Assembly: GCA_041665985.1 (NCBI GenBank)
Contig: JBAYHV010000009.1
Location: 1-24,921, forward strand
Direction of reading: 5' to 3'
Origin: CAIRYW01 sp041665985
GTDB taxonomy: Bacteria > Patescibacteriota > Minisyncoccia > Phycocordibacterales > CAIRYW01
Length of the DNA stretch: 24,921 nt
Positions within the stretch are counted from its first letter, which is position 1; the number at the start of each line of letters is the position of its first letter. Shown here piece by piece: positions 1 through 7,589 of this stretch. The position numbers and the translations under genes are program-made. Below the pieces are notes generated by a model. The model was not told the origin of the DNA. It made no database searches and saw only the letters and a program-made list of their open reading frames with translations.

Positions 1-123
1 AACAATGAGCATACGAGAAAGCTCAAAGAACATGCTTCTATTCTTCAGAACTATTTTTTCTACGTAGACTATGTCTGAAGGATCTTTTGGCTTGAGATTT
101 AAAAGGTTTTTTAGAGGGTTCAT
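1..123 (-). CDS. Unknown protein, N-terminal 41 residues only (gene runs off the left edge)
   Basis: An open frame reads from an ATG at 123-121 to the window edge with no stop. It begins MNPLKNLLNLKPKDPSDIVY and continues with a charged segment and then FELSRMLIV. An in-frame TAA lies two codons upstream of the ATG, so this is the earliest possible start. An extended -10 box (163-171) lies upstream on the same strand and would give a leader of about 35-40 nt without a clear Shine-Dalgarno. I do not recognise the family from this fragment. The open frame, start context and promoter are what I see; that it is a real gene is a fair inference. Confidence 0.5.
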   Translation of the reverse strand, partial: MNPLKNLLNLKPKDPSDIVYVEKIVLKNRSMFFELSRMLIV

Positions 124-162
124 ATGGCTTTAATTATTTTTTAACCCGATGAATACTGGTAT

Positions 163-171
163 ATTTTAACA
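163..171 (-). promoter_or_regulatory. Extended -10 promoter element TGTTAAAAT
   Basis: On the minus strand this reads TGTTAAAAT, matching the extended -10 pattern TGnTAnAAT. It lies about 39 nt upstream of the ATG of the partial gene at the left edge. No convincing -35 box was seen. Confidence 0.4.
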
Positions 172-237
172 CAAAAAAACAAAACTTATTATCGCTTTTT
201 GAGGAAACATAATGTGGATAACTAATCAATACTTTTC

Positions 238-268
238 TCCAACTTGGGAGTCAGGTTCCCAAGTTGGA
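238..268. repeat. Perfect palindrome, 12-bp arms, AACTTGGG family
   Basis: Arms TCCAACTTGGGA (238-249) and TCCCAAGTTGGA (257-268) are perfectly complementary around a 7-nt loop. The element lies just downstream of the phosphoglucose isomerase gene on the minus strand, but no T-tract follows there, so it is not a textbook terminator. Its AACTTGGG core followed by GTCAGG recurs in the longer palindrome at 11057-11103. Confidence 0.6.
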
Positions 269-302
269 TTACTTTTACTTACAACCGATCTTAGACTTGA
301 AA

Positions 303-1277
303 CTATAAAATTCTTTTTTTAAAATCCTCAACCATTGGAACTTCGTTTGCTTCGGATCCATTATTTATTGCCGTGTAATAGGCTATCCAATCAGCTAGAA
401 GCAAAGAAGAAAAGACCCTTTCACCTTCATTTGAGCCTTTAAGATCAGTCTCAACACAAACTAATCCCTTGCTTTCATAGATCTCTTTTACAACCTTCAT
501 TCTTTTTATTATTTTTTCGTTGTCGGTATCATCAAAAATAAATATAGGAATAAATCTTTCTGCAAGACCTCGTGTTTTTTCATTCAAGTCAAATCCAGTC
601 ATTTCGTTGTGATTCATCTCTGGCAGTACATTACAAAATGCCGGGATCTTTCCAGTTTCATTTAATTTAATTTTCCAGTTGTATGCGATTGCTAAATTTT
701 TATTTGAAGAATAAATAATAGGAGTAAATCCTGCAATTTTTAGAGCAATATTTTTTCCTTCTTCCTCAAGATCGGTAGGTGTAAGTTTCTCTTTAATTTC
801 AGTAATTCCATCAATTGCTTTCTTACTATTTATTAGGTGCGCTAGTGCGATAAAAGAAAAACCAAGAGCTGAACGAGGTTGAATACCTGTATTTGGAAAT
901 TCAATGTAAGGAAGATCTTTTTCTTTAGCAATTTGAATTAATTTTCCTCCAGCACTAATTACTGAAACATTCATTCCTTTTTTCAAGGCTTCATCAATAC
1001 CACTTAGTACTTCCTCAGTATTTCCAGAATATGAGCTAGCGACAATTAAGGAATCATCAAAAAAATTAGTTTCTTTCAAAGGTAGTCCGTAATCTCGATG
1101 AACATAAATATCCAAACTTTGATCGAAAATATTTAAAATCCCGGAAGCAAGGTTGGACCCTCCCATTCCAAGTACAATAATTTTTTTAAAAGGTTTTATA
1201 TTTTCTTTGTTTACTATTTCTGGAACATAATCAAATTGTTTTCCAAAATTTCTAATTGCTTCATACATAGGATTCAT
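303..1277 (-). CDS. Bifunctional phosphoglucose/phosphomannose isomerase
   Basis: This cytosolic enzyme should interconvert glucose-6-phosphate and fructose-6-phosphate, and probably also mannose-6-phosphate. The 324-residue protein has two SIS sugar-isomerase lobes. The nucleotide-fold-like motif GMGGSNLASG is at residues 37-46, the phosphate-binding SYSGNTEE at 82-89, QPRSALG at 133-139 and the PEMNHNEM active-site segment around 219-226. The C-terminus carries NEVPMVEDFK. These are hallmarks of the archaeal/bacterial PGI/PMI family (about 300 residues), not of the larger classical Pgi. It is the last gene of the minus-strand sugar block and links the phosphorylase and Zwf substrates to glycolysis. 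The start ATG is at 1277; a second Met lies three codons on. A bistable palindrome (1317-1376) lies upstream. Function is firm; the PMI activity is inferred from the family. Confidence 0.9.
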   Translation of the reverse strand: MNPMYEAIRNFGKQFDYVPEIVNKENIKPFKKIIVLGMGGSNLASGILNIFDQSLDIYVHRDYGLPLKETNFFDDSLIVASSYSGNTEEVLSGIDEALKKGMNVSVISAGGKLIQIAKEKDLPYIEFPNTGIQPRSALGFSFIALAHLINSKKAIDGITEIKEKLTPTDLEEEGKNIALKIAGFTPIIYSSNKNLAIAYNWKIKLNETGKIPAFCNVLPEMNHNEMTGFDLNEKTRGLAERFIPIFIFDDTDNEKIIKRMKVVKEIYESKGLVCVETDLKGSNEGERVFSSLLLADWIAYYTAINNGSEANEVPMVEDFKKRIL

Positions 1278-1316
1278 ATATGTAATGTATTATTTTAATT
1301 TTTAAACTTTATCGCT

Positions 1317-1376
1317 AAAATTTTTTTGGAGGAAAGACCTCCAAAGCAGGAGGACTTGCCTCCAAAAAAAATTTTA
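1317..1376. repeat. Composite palindrome, T-tract/GGAGG...CCTCC/A-tract (copy 1)
   Basis: An outer stem pairs a T-rich arm ending in GGAGG with CCTCC plus A8. Inside are two further hairpins, GGAGG-AAAGA-CCTCC-like and AGGAGGACTTGCCTCC-like, so the element can fold either as one long stem or as two hairpins. The T-tract precedes and the A-tract follows the GC stem on both strands, the reverse of an intrinsic terminator. The left part of the element overlaps the stop codon of the cyclase-family gene. A related copy lies at 21658-21706. Confidence 0.6.
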
Positions 1377-2006
1377 GCATAGTAATATAGCTCTTGTTCG
1401 CGCTCCTTCGACTCCAGATATTTTTAACGGCGCACAAACTAAAAAATATTCTCCTTCCTCTACTTTTGAAAGATCAATTGTTTCAAGAATTGGTATGTCT
1501 TTTGAAAGTAACGAAGTATGCGCTCGATTATCTTTGCTTCCTTTTTGCTTAACAGAAAGATAATCTATACCGAATAATTTTATTCCCACGAATGCTAAAT
1601 AATCAGCTGCTTCCCCGTCTAAATAAACAAAATTATCTCGCCAAGTTTCAAAACCTTCTTTCGAATTTCTGGTCTTCGCCAAAATTCTTTCACCTATTTT
1701 AACATTTTTGTTTACTAGGTCTTCCTTCGTAATTTTTTCTGCAAGCGAACTAAAATCCAAAACTCGAGCTGGACCAACAAAAATATCTAACGGTAGATCC
1801 TCTATTCTTTTTCCACTCTCTAAACAATGTGAAGGCGAATCTATATGGGTTCCAGAGTGAGTTCCCATAGTAATTTCTGATAGCTTGCTTGTGGTTACAC
1901 TCCATTCCTTAAAAACCTCCACTTTTATTTGCGGGTCACCAGGATAAACAACAGTATTTGAAGAAAGAGGTATTGATATATCTATGATTGTATTTTTTTC
2001 TTGCAT
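1374..2006 (-). CDS. Cyclase-family metal-dependent hydrolase (kynurenine formamidase-like)
   Basis: The 210-residue product belongs to the cyclase superfamily (Pfam Cyclase), whose best-known members are bacterial kynurenine formamidases, which hydrolyse N-formylkynurenine. The diagnostic metal-binding motif HxGTHxDxPxH is intact at residues 50-60 (HSGTHIDSPSH), and the C-terminal GVEGARTRA segment fits the family. No tryptophan-catabolism neighbour is present, so the true substrate is unknown; here it lies between gnd and the phosphoglucose isomerase. The start codon is preceded by an extended -10 box only 6 nt away (2013-2021), implying a leaderless mRNA, and a 19-bp-arm palindrome abuts that box. 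The stop TAA is inside the palindrome at 1317-1376. Family assignment is solid; role in this cluster is unknown. Confidence 0.85.
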   Translation of the reverse strand: MQEKNTIIDISIPLSSNTVVYPGDPQIKVEVFKEWSVTTSKLSEITMGTHSGTHIDSPSHCLESGKRIEDLPLDIFVGPARVLDFSSLAEKITKEDLVNKNVKIGERILAKTRNSKEGFETWRDNFVYLDGEAADYLAFVGIKLFGIDYLSVKQKGSKDNRAHTSLLSKDIPILETIDLSKVEEGEYFLVCAPLKISGVEGARTRAILLC

Positions 2007-2012
2007 TATAAT

Positions 2013-2021
2013 ATTTTAGCA
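2013..2021 (-). promoter_or_regulatory. Extended -10 promoter TGCTAAAAT of the cyclase-family gene
   Basis: The minus-strand sequence is TGCTAAAAT, with 6 nt to the ATG at 2006. Transcription starting about 7 nt after the box would begin on the start codon. The palindrome at 2025-2063 begins 3 nt upstream. Confidence 0.55.
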
Positions 2022-2024
2022 CAA

Positions 2025-2063
2025 ATGAGTGTTCGTTTTTTTTGAAAAAAAACGAACACTCAT
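2025..2063. repeat. Palindrome with 19-bp arms and T8/A8 centre
   Basis: The left arm ATGAGTGTTCG plus T8 (2025-2043) and the right arm A8 plus CGAACACTCAT (2045-2063) are perfectly complementary around a single G. It fills the gap between gnd and the cyclase gene. The A/T-centred design matches the 48-bp palindrome at 18929-18976. Confidence 0.75.
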
Positions 2064-2073
2064 GCTATATTCT

Positions 2074-3012
2074 TTATTTTTCTTTTACTTCGTGTCCTCC
2101 AAACATTGTTCGCATTGTAGACAAAACTTTTCCTGTAAAACTAGGGTTTCCTGCAGATCGCTTTCTGAATTCCAAGGAATCCTCAATTATTTTCACAGGC
2201 ACATTTAATTCCTTTGCTGTGTTTACAGTCCATTCACATTCACCGCTATGAGATACCTCTCCTGAGATTCCCACCAATTCTTCACCAAACTTTTCAAATC
2301 CATTATGAAGCCAACCAACCAAACGTGACTCAACTACGCTTCTATTTTGATACAATTCTGAAACTTCTTTCAAATTTAAATTAAATTCTGATCTTTTTAG
2401 AACTTCAAAACCTTCTCCAATAGCCTGCATCATTCCATATTCAATTCCGTTGTGGACCATTTTTACAAAATGTCCGGCCCCGCTAATGCCGAAATATTTA
2501 TAAGCATTTGGCGCAGAGGCTAATTTAAAAATATCTTCACATAGATCATAAATTTCTTTTTTTCCGCCAACCATAATACACGCACCATTTCTTGCACCAT
2601 TTGGTCCTCCCGAAACTCCTGCATCTAAAAATTCAAATCCTTTTTGTTCTGCCTCAAGAGCTCTCCTCATACTTTCTTTGTAAAAAGAATTTCCTCCGTC
2701 AATAATAATGTCGCCTTTATTTAAATAGGAATATAGCTCGTTTAAAACTTCATCAACACCTTGGTGACTAACCATGATCCACACAATTCGAGGTTCAACC
2801 TCTTTAGATCCTTGAGGTTGAACCTCAAGAGCCTCGCACATTTCCTTGATAGAATTTTTGGCATCAATTCCCGCAGTAATTGCTTTGACTTTTCCTTCTA
2901 CGCTTCGATTAAAACCAACAATTTCAATTCCCTGTTCCTTCAAACGAAGAGCCTGATTCAATCCCATTTTCCCAAAACCTATATAACCAATCCTTTTCAT
3001 ATTATTTTTCAT
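2074..3012 (-). CDS. gnd: 6-phosphogluconate dehydrogenase, decarboxylating (short form)
   Basis: Catalyses oxidative decarboxylation of 6-phosphogluconate to ribulose-5-phosphate. The N-terminal dinucleotide-binding motif GFGKMG is at residues 12-17, followed by the NRS segment at 35-37 that in this family usually goes with NADP preference. DGGNS is at 105-109, the substrate loop VSGGPNGARNG at 133-143, and the catalytic Lys184 and Asn188 sit in KMVHNGIEYG. At 312 residues it is the short (YqeC-like) form with the characteristic ending around FTGKVLSTMRTMFGGH. A purine-rich GGCGGGTGA precedes the ATG at 3012; an ATG four codons in (3000) is an alternative. It shares the strand and direction of zwf, with one unknown gene between them. 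Confidence 0.92.
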   Translation of the reverse strand: MKNNMKRIGYIGFGKMGLNQALRLKEQGIEIVGFNRSVEGKVKAITAGIDAKNSIKEMCEALEVQPQGSKEVEPRIVWIMVSHQGVDEVLNELYSYLNKGDIIIDGGNSFYKESMRRALEAEQKGFEFLDAGVSGGPNGARNGACIMVGGKKEIYDLCEDIFKLASAPNAYKYFGISGAGHFVKMVHNGIEYGMMQAIGEGFEVLKRSEFNLNLKEVSELYQNRSVVESRLVGWLHNGFEKFGEELVGISGEVSHSGECEWTVNTAKELNVPVKIIEDSLEFRKRSAGNPSFTGKVLSTMRTMFGGHEVKEK

Positions 3013-3102
3013 TATTCACCCGCCTAAATTTTATTTGTATTCAAACAAATACTTTCGACAGTGATGTCTTTTAAATATACTACTATTTACTAATCATATT
3101 AA

Positions 3103-4146
3103 TCATAAATTTTTGGTAGGTAAATTAATAATTCGACTAGCTTCTCTCGCATACTTATCAAAGATACTGCGCACCTCAGATTCAATTTTCAGATTCTCTT
3201 TTTTCAACTCAACAATATGAGAAAACAATTTTGAATACTTTTCTGAAAATTTTTCAATTTCATCTTTTAACTCACTCCATAGAGTTGCTAAAAGTATTTC
3301 TGTTTTTCCTACTTTAACTCCAGAATTTTCTTTTAGGAATGAAATCATTGAAGCCGCTAACTCTTGGACTTCAAATAGCATTCGATAATCATCCTTATCT
3401 TCAAAAGATGGCGCTCTAATTTCTAGACGAATAGCCGAAAACTCAGTCTTTTCATTTCTCAATAAAGTTCTAATTCGATACAAAGGACTCCATTTTTCAC
3501 CTTTAATTCTTTGGGGTGAAACGAATGCAAGCGATACCAAATTTGAAAGAAGAAGAGCTTCTTCTTCTACAGTTATATCATCTACAAATTCTCTTGGAAT
3601 TCCTAGATTAATGTGCAAAGGAGCGTACTCTTCTAAATTTTGACCACCCTTTTTTTCAGAAAATTTTATAAGTTTTTCCAGATCATGAAGTATTCTTGCT
3701 TGAACAGCCGCACTATTGGAATGTTCTGGACTAAATTCAAAAACCGAAACAGTATCTACATCAGCAGGAAGATTAATTTTACTGCATATTTTAATAAGAT
3801 TATTTGCTACTGAATTTTGAGGAACTTCCAATTCTATACCGATCGTTGGCAATATATTTCTTTTTTGATAGGCTTCTTTTTCTTTTGCTCCTAAAATCTT
3901 CATCTTCTCTAGTTCTTGTTCAACTTCAAAAACAGGAGCTTCTGGATCATTCAAAAAAAAGTTAAAAAAATGAAGCTTTATAGCAGTAATGGCAGAGGGA
4001 GGAACGGAACTAAAAAAACTTTTTAGTTCGTCCAATCTTTTTTGAGCTATTTCAAATCTATTATCATCATTAATAAATTCAGTACCTTTTGTAAAAGGCA
4101 ATTCTTCTTCATGCAAAATATTTTGTTTATCTAGAGAATCAATCAT
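3103..4146 (-). CDS. Unknown protein with amidoligase/GCS-like (COOH-NH2 ligase) motifs
   Basis: I do not recognise an exact homologue. The 347-residue protein is soluble, with no signal peptide or TM segment. It shows a series of motifs like those of the amidoligase/glutamate-cysteine ligase fold: IGIELEV (residues 102-108, acidic pair E105/E107), a polar EFSPEHSNS stretch (about 137-145), LHIN (177-180) with a conserved-looking His and Asn, YRIR (223-226) and RLEIR (240-244). The C-terminal about 70 residues are charged and probably coiled coil. The gene starts 12 nt after the zwf stop, so it is almost certainly co-transcribed or translationally coupled with zwf, and gnd follows about 90 nt later. 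A pgl gene would be expected in this position, but nothing here resembles a 6-phosphogluconolactonase. The family call is by motif only. Confidence 0.45.
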   Translation of the reverse strand: MIDSLDKQNILHEEELPFTKGTEFINDDNRFEIAQKRLDELKSFFSSVPPSAITAIKLHFFNFFLNDPEAPVFEVEQELEKMKILGAKEKEAYQKRNILPTIGIELEVPQNSVANNLIKICSKINLPADVDTVSVFEFSPEHSNSAAVQARILHDLEKLIKFSEKKGGQNLEEYAPLHINLGIPREFVDDITVEEEALLLSNLVSLAFVSPQRIKGEKWSPLYRIRTLLRNEKTEFSAIRLEIRAPSFEDKDDYRMLFEVQELAASMISFLKENSGVKVGKTEILLATLWSELKDEIEKFSEKYSKLFSHIVELKKENLKIESEVRSIFDKYAREASRIINLPTKNL

Positions 4147-4158
4147 TCGGTAAATTAA

Positions 4159-5535
4159 TTATTCAATATTTTCTTTATCAATTCCTTTTGTATAAAATTT
4201 TAAATCACTTCTCTTCATATTTTCTTCAACATCCGAAACGATCCTCCAAGCCTCCTTCATTTCCCCTGTTGAAACGAAAAGAGTCTGATCTCCTGCAAGA
4301 GCATCAAGAAAAAGTTTTTCGTACGGATAAATAAACGGAGAGACTGCATCTTCTTTGTAGTGAAATTGCATATATTGTTTTTCGATCTCAAATCCAAATC
4401 CTGGTTTTTTGGCCGAAAACTCTATTTCAATTTTTTCTTTTGGTTGGATCTCAAAAATTAACTTGTTTGGCGTACCCATAAAAAGTTCACCTGGGATATT
4501 CTCAAAATATGTAATTTCAATAGAGGCTTCGGTTTTTGAAAAACCTTTTCCGTGTTCAATTATAAAATCAACGTCATTCCATCTTTTATTATCAACTTTT
4601 AAATTAGCTTTAAAATAAGTTTCTGTTTCCGAATTTTCTTCTACCCCAGATTCCTCTTTATATCCATCATATTGCGCTCGAATAGCTCCATCTTTAACTT
4701 TAATCTTACTCAAAACTTTTTCTCTCTGACTTCTAATGGCTTCAGCACTAAATTCCTTAGGCATTTCCATAGCCACTAAAGACAAAAGGGATAACAAATG
4801 ATTTTGGCCAACATCCTTAAGCGCTCCTATCTTATCGTAAAAAGAACCTCTTTCTTTAACACTATGTTCTTCAAACATTTTTACCGAAACAGATTTAATA
4901 TGCTTACTGCACCAAAGAGCCTCAAATAAAGGATTAGCAAATCGAAAAACAAGCAAATTTTGAATAGTTTCCTTTGCGAGATAATGATCAACTCTAAATA
5001 TCTGATCTTCCAAAAATAAAGTTCCTAAAAGCAGATCGAGTTTTTTTGCTTCTGTTGCATTTTCTCCAAATGGTTTTTCCACCAAGATCTTTATCCAGCC
5101 TTCGGTTTGTTCAAATCCTGGAGCGCAAGGGATTGCAAGTCCGGAGTGTGAGATCATTTCAAAAAGTTCCTGATAAAGTGCTGGAAAAACTGCAAGATAA
5201 AATAATTTGTTGGAGCATTTTTTTATTTTTTCGTCTCTCTCCCCAAGTCTTTTGCTTAATTTTTTAAATGTTTCAGCATCCTTGATATCTCCAGGCAAAT
5301 AAAAGAACTTAGAAAAAAATTCTTCTTGTTCTTTTGTAAAACTTTCCCTATTTAAAATCTCTTTAATAAAATCTCTCCATTCATGGTCAGTTAAAGGTTT
5401 TCTTGAGATACCGATAACCTCTGTATCGATCGGAAGAATGCCTTTTTCATAAATATCAAAAAAAACTTTGGCAAGTTTCTTTTTAAATAGATCTCCAGTT
5501 GCGCCAAAAACTACAATTGTAAGAGGATGATTCAT
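4159..5535 (-). CDS. zwf: Glucose-6-phosphate 1-dehydrogenase
   Basis: Oxidises glucose-6-phosphate to 6-phosphogluconolactone with NADP+ (or NAD+), the first step of the oxidative pentose phosphate pathway. The N-terminal dinucleotide-binding GATGDL is at residues 11-16. VEKPFGENATEAKKLD lies around 152-167, the substrate-binding signature RVDHYLAKE at 181-189, and DVGQNH at 241-246 places the catalytic-base His246. The length of 458 residues is slightly short of the usual 480-500. The ATG at 5535 has no clear Shine-Dalgarno. It lies 55 nt downstream of a small coiled-coil gene and is followed within 12 nt by the amidoligase-like gene and then by gnd. Confidence 0.93.
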   Translation of the reverse strand: MNHPLTIVVFGATGDLFKKKLAKVFFDIYEKGILPIDTEVIGISRKPLTDHEWRDFIKEILNRESFTKEQEEFFSKFFYLPGDIKDAETFKKLSKRLGERDEKIKKCSNKLFYLAVFPALYQELFEMISHSGLAIPCAPGFEQTEGWIKILVEKPFGENATEAKKLDLLLGTLFLEDQIFRVDHYLAKETIQNLLVFRFANPLFEALWCSKHIKSVSVKMFEEHSVKERGSFYDKIGALKDVGQNHLLSLLSLVAMEMPKEFSAEAIRSQREKVLSKIKVKDGAIRAQYDGYKEESGVEENSETETYFKANLKVDNKRWNDVDFIIEHGKGFSKTEASIEITYFENIPGELFMGTPNKLIFEIQPKEKIEIEFSAKKPGFGFEIEKQYMQFHYKEDAVSPFIYPYEKLFLDALAGDQTLFVSTGEMKEAWRIVSDVEENMKRSDLKFYTKGIDKENIE

Positions 5536-5590
5536 AGGATAATGGATGCTGAATATTGGTGTTAAATCGATAACAGAAAAAACGTGTTAA

Positions 5591-5980
5591 TTAAAAATAA
5601 GTTGGGTTATTGTAATGCAAATTATGAGCCATTCCGTGCGCACCAGTTTCAAGTTGTCTAATCTCTCCTTCTAAACGAATCTTATCTCTAGTTAATTCTT
5701 GAAGCTGTCTTTCTTTAAGCGCAATATCTGCCTTCGCACTACTTGTACTAAAACCTCTTCGTCCTGCCATTATTATTTCCTGTCTTAATCTATTTACTCT
5801 TCCTTCAATTGTTTGTTTCTCAAGTTTTTTGTGCGAAGTTTCCATCCTCATTTTGTCAGCTTCTTGAGCTTCCATCCTCTTCTTCTGATCTTCTGCCTCA
5901 CGCATAATCCTGCCCTTCTGTTGATTATACAGATTGTTTCCTTGTTTATTTAAATTACTACCTAGATCTCCTAATGTCAT
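5591..5980 (-). CDS. Small charged coiled-coil protein, unknown function
   Basis: The 129-residue product is dominated by a heptad-like, highly charged central region rich in Glu, Lys, Arg, Gln and Met (about residues 20-115), which predicts a long coiled coil. The N-terminus is Gly/Asn/Gln-rich and the C-terminus HYNNPTYF is polar. No signal peptide or TM segment is seen. It sits between glgA (stop 18 nt upstream) and zwf (55 nt downstream) on the same strand. A -10-like TATTAT (5987-5992) lies 6 nt before the ATG, so it may have its own leaderless transcript. A structural or scaffolding role is possible, but nothing proves it. Confidence 0.65.
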   Translation of the reverse strand: MTLGDLGSNLNKQGNNLYNQQKGRIMREAEDQKKRMEAQEADKMRMETSHKKLEKQTIEGRVNRLRQEIIMAGRRGFSTSSAKADIALKERQLQELTRDKIRLEGEIRQLETGAHGMAHNLHYNNPTYF

Positions 5981-5998
5981 ACTATAATAATAACACTT

Positions 5999-7534
5999 TT
6001 AATTAATTGGAGCATTATCTCCCTTCGGAGTTAAAATATTTGATTTTGGCAGGCTTTTCACCTTGTTAAAAAGGACCATATACTCTTTGGCAGATCTATT
6101 CCAAGAAAAATCTCTTTTCATTCCAGCTTTTTGCAATCTAGTCCAAACTGATTTATTTCTAAAATTTTCATATGCCCTCATAACTGAGATAAGCATTGAA
6201 AAAGAATCAAATTTGCAAAAAACAAAACCATTGCTTTCTTTATCTTCTTGTCTGTAGTCCACCACAGTATCAGCAAGTCCTCCTGTTTTTCTGACAATTG
6301 GAACAGCCCCGTAGTGCATCGCCTCCATTTGAGTAAGACCTGAGGGTTCGAACTTTGATGGAATAAGAACGCTATCTACTCCAGCAAAAACAAGATGTGG
6401 AAGATATGGGTCAAATCTAAAATTTACTGAAACTCTTTTGGGAAATTTCTCTGAAAGTTCATTAAAAAATTCCATATACCTTGGATCACCTTCTCCCACT
6501 ATAACAAGAGCAATATCTAATTCTCGCAGTAAAGATTTAAGAACAGGATTTAAAAGGTCAAAACCTTTTTGAGCCGACATTCTGCTCAAAATTCCAATAA
6601 TAAAAGTTTCATCAGTAATTTCAAGATTAAGATCTTCTACAAGCTTCTTTCTATTTTTAATTCTTTTTTCTAGATCATTTGCAGAAAAATTTGAAGCCAA
6701 AAGTTTATCGGCATTTATCCCCCAAACTCGGTAATCAATTCCATTTATAATTCCAAAAAGATCCTCTTTTCTTTCGTTTAGTAAGTTATCCAAACCTTCG
6801 CCGAGTTCGGGCGTCAAAATTTCTTTAGCATAAGTTGGAGAAACGGTATTAATTGCATCGCTGTAAATTATTCCTCTTTTCATTCCATTGATCTGCAATA
6901 ATTTTGGATCTTCGAAAGCAGGAATTAGAGATAATCCTTCGTCTAGATCTTTTTCTTCTGCATATTTATGCCTAAAATTTCCTTGAAAATGAAGGTTGTG
7001 AATACAAAAAATACTAGAAACATCTTTGAATTTTGGAAGATCTGCATAATATGATTTTAAATAATTAGGTAAAAAACCAGTATGCCAATCATTTGAAACA
7101 ATAATATCAGGCATCCACTCACTCGATTTTAAAAACTCAAGAGCTCCTCTTGAAAGAAGTGCCCACCTCAAAGGATCATCTGCATATCCATAAATATTTG
7201 CTCTGCTACCAAAATATTCCTGATTATCTAAAAAATAAGTCGTAACAGAATCTTCTTTTTTTCCTTCAGTCTGCCATTTCCAAATATCACAGTTAAAAAA
7301 TTTTTCTTTCTCCTTGTTCTCAGTAGGAACTTCTAGACCTTTTATTTCCTCAGTTAATTTCATTCCTTTTCCAACACCTAAATATTTTGGAATAAAAAGT
7401 CTGACATCGTTTCCCAAATTAGCTAAAGCCACAGGCAAGTCATGCATAACAGAACCCATTCCCCCAACCCTTGCAAAAGGTGCGGCTTCTGTAGCTACAA
7501 AAAGTATTTTGAGTGATTTCTTTTTAAATATCAT
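5999..7534 (-). CDS. glgA: Glycogen synthase (ADP-glucose type, GT5)
   Basis: Transfers glucose from ADP-glucose to the non-reducing end of an alpha-1,4-glucan. The 511-residue, two-domain GT-B protein has FVATEAAPFARVGGMGSV at 12-29 (the K-x-G-G-L motif of classical enzymes appears as R-V-G-G-M), SNDWHTG at 147-153, HNLHFQG at 179-185, NGIDYRVW at 264-271, GILSRMSAQKG at 314-324 and the catalytic FEPSGLTQMEAM at 395-406. It follows the phosphorylase fusion on the same strand after a 172-nt AT-rich gap, and an extended -10 box (7546-7554) suggests its own start. No GlgC or GlgB is in the window, so the ADP-glucose source and branching enzyme must be encoded elsewhere or be missing. Confidence 0.93.
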   Translation of the reverse strand: MIFKKKSLKILFVATEAAPFARVGGMGSVMHDLPVALANLGNDVRLFIPKYLGVGKGMKLTEEIKGLEVPTENKEKEKFFNCDIWKWQTEGKKEDSVTTYFLDNQEYFGSRANIYGYADDPLRWALLSRGALEFLKSSEWMPDIIVSNDWHTGFLPNYLKSYYADLPKFKDVSSIFCIHNLHFQGNFRHKYAEEKDLDEGLSLIPAFEDPKLLQINGMKRGIIYSDAINTVSPTYAKEILTPELGEGLDNLLNERKEDLFGIINGIDYRVWGINADKLLASNFSANDLEKRIKNRKKLVEDLNLEITDETFIIGILSRMSAQKGFDLLNPVLKSLLRELDIALVIVGEGDPRYMEFFNELSEKFPKRVSVNFRFDPYLPHLVFAGVDSVLIPSKFEPSGLTQMEAMHYGAVPIVRKTGGLADTVVDYRQEDKESNGFVFCKFDSFSMLISVMRAYENFRNKSVWTRLQKAGMKRDFSWNRSAKEYMVLFNKVKSLPKSNILTPKGDNAPIN

Positions 7535-7545
7535 AAATTAAAGAT

Positions 7546-7554
7546 ATTTTAGCA
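7546..7554 (-). promoter_or_regulatory. Extended -10 promoter TGCTAAAAT of glgA
   Basis: TGCTAAAAT on the minus strand lies 11 nt before the glgA ATG, predicting a leader of only a few nucleotides. It is identical to the box in front of the cyclase-family gene. Confidence 0.5.
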
Positions 7555-7589
7555 TAATTTACTCTTAATAATCTGGTTTTCTTAATTTT

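Noticed and set aside
213..221. DnaA-box match TGTGGATAA (a second perfect match at 17442-17450)
   Set aside because: Isolated single 9-mers are expected by chance at about this rate in AT-rich DNA, and there is no cluster, dnaA or dnaN gene to suggest an origin.
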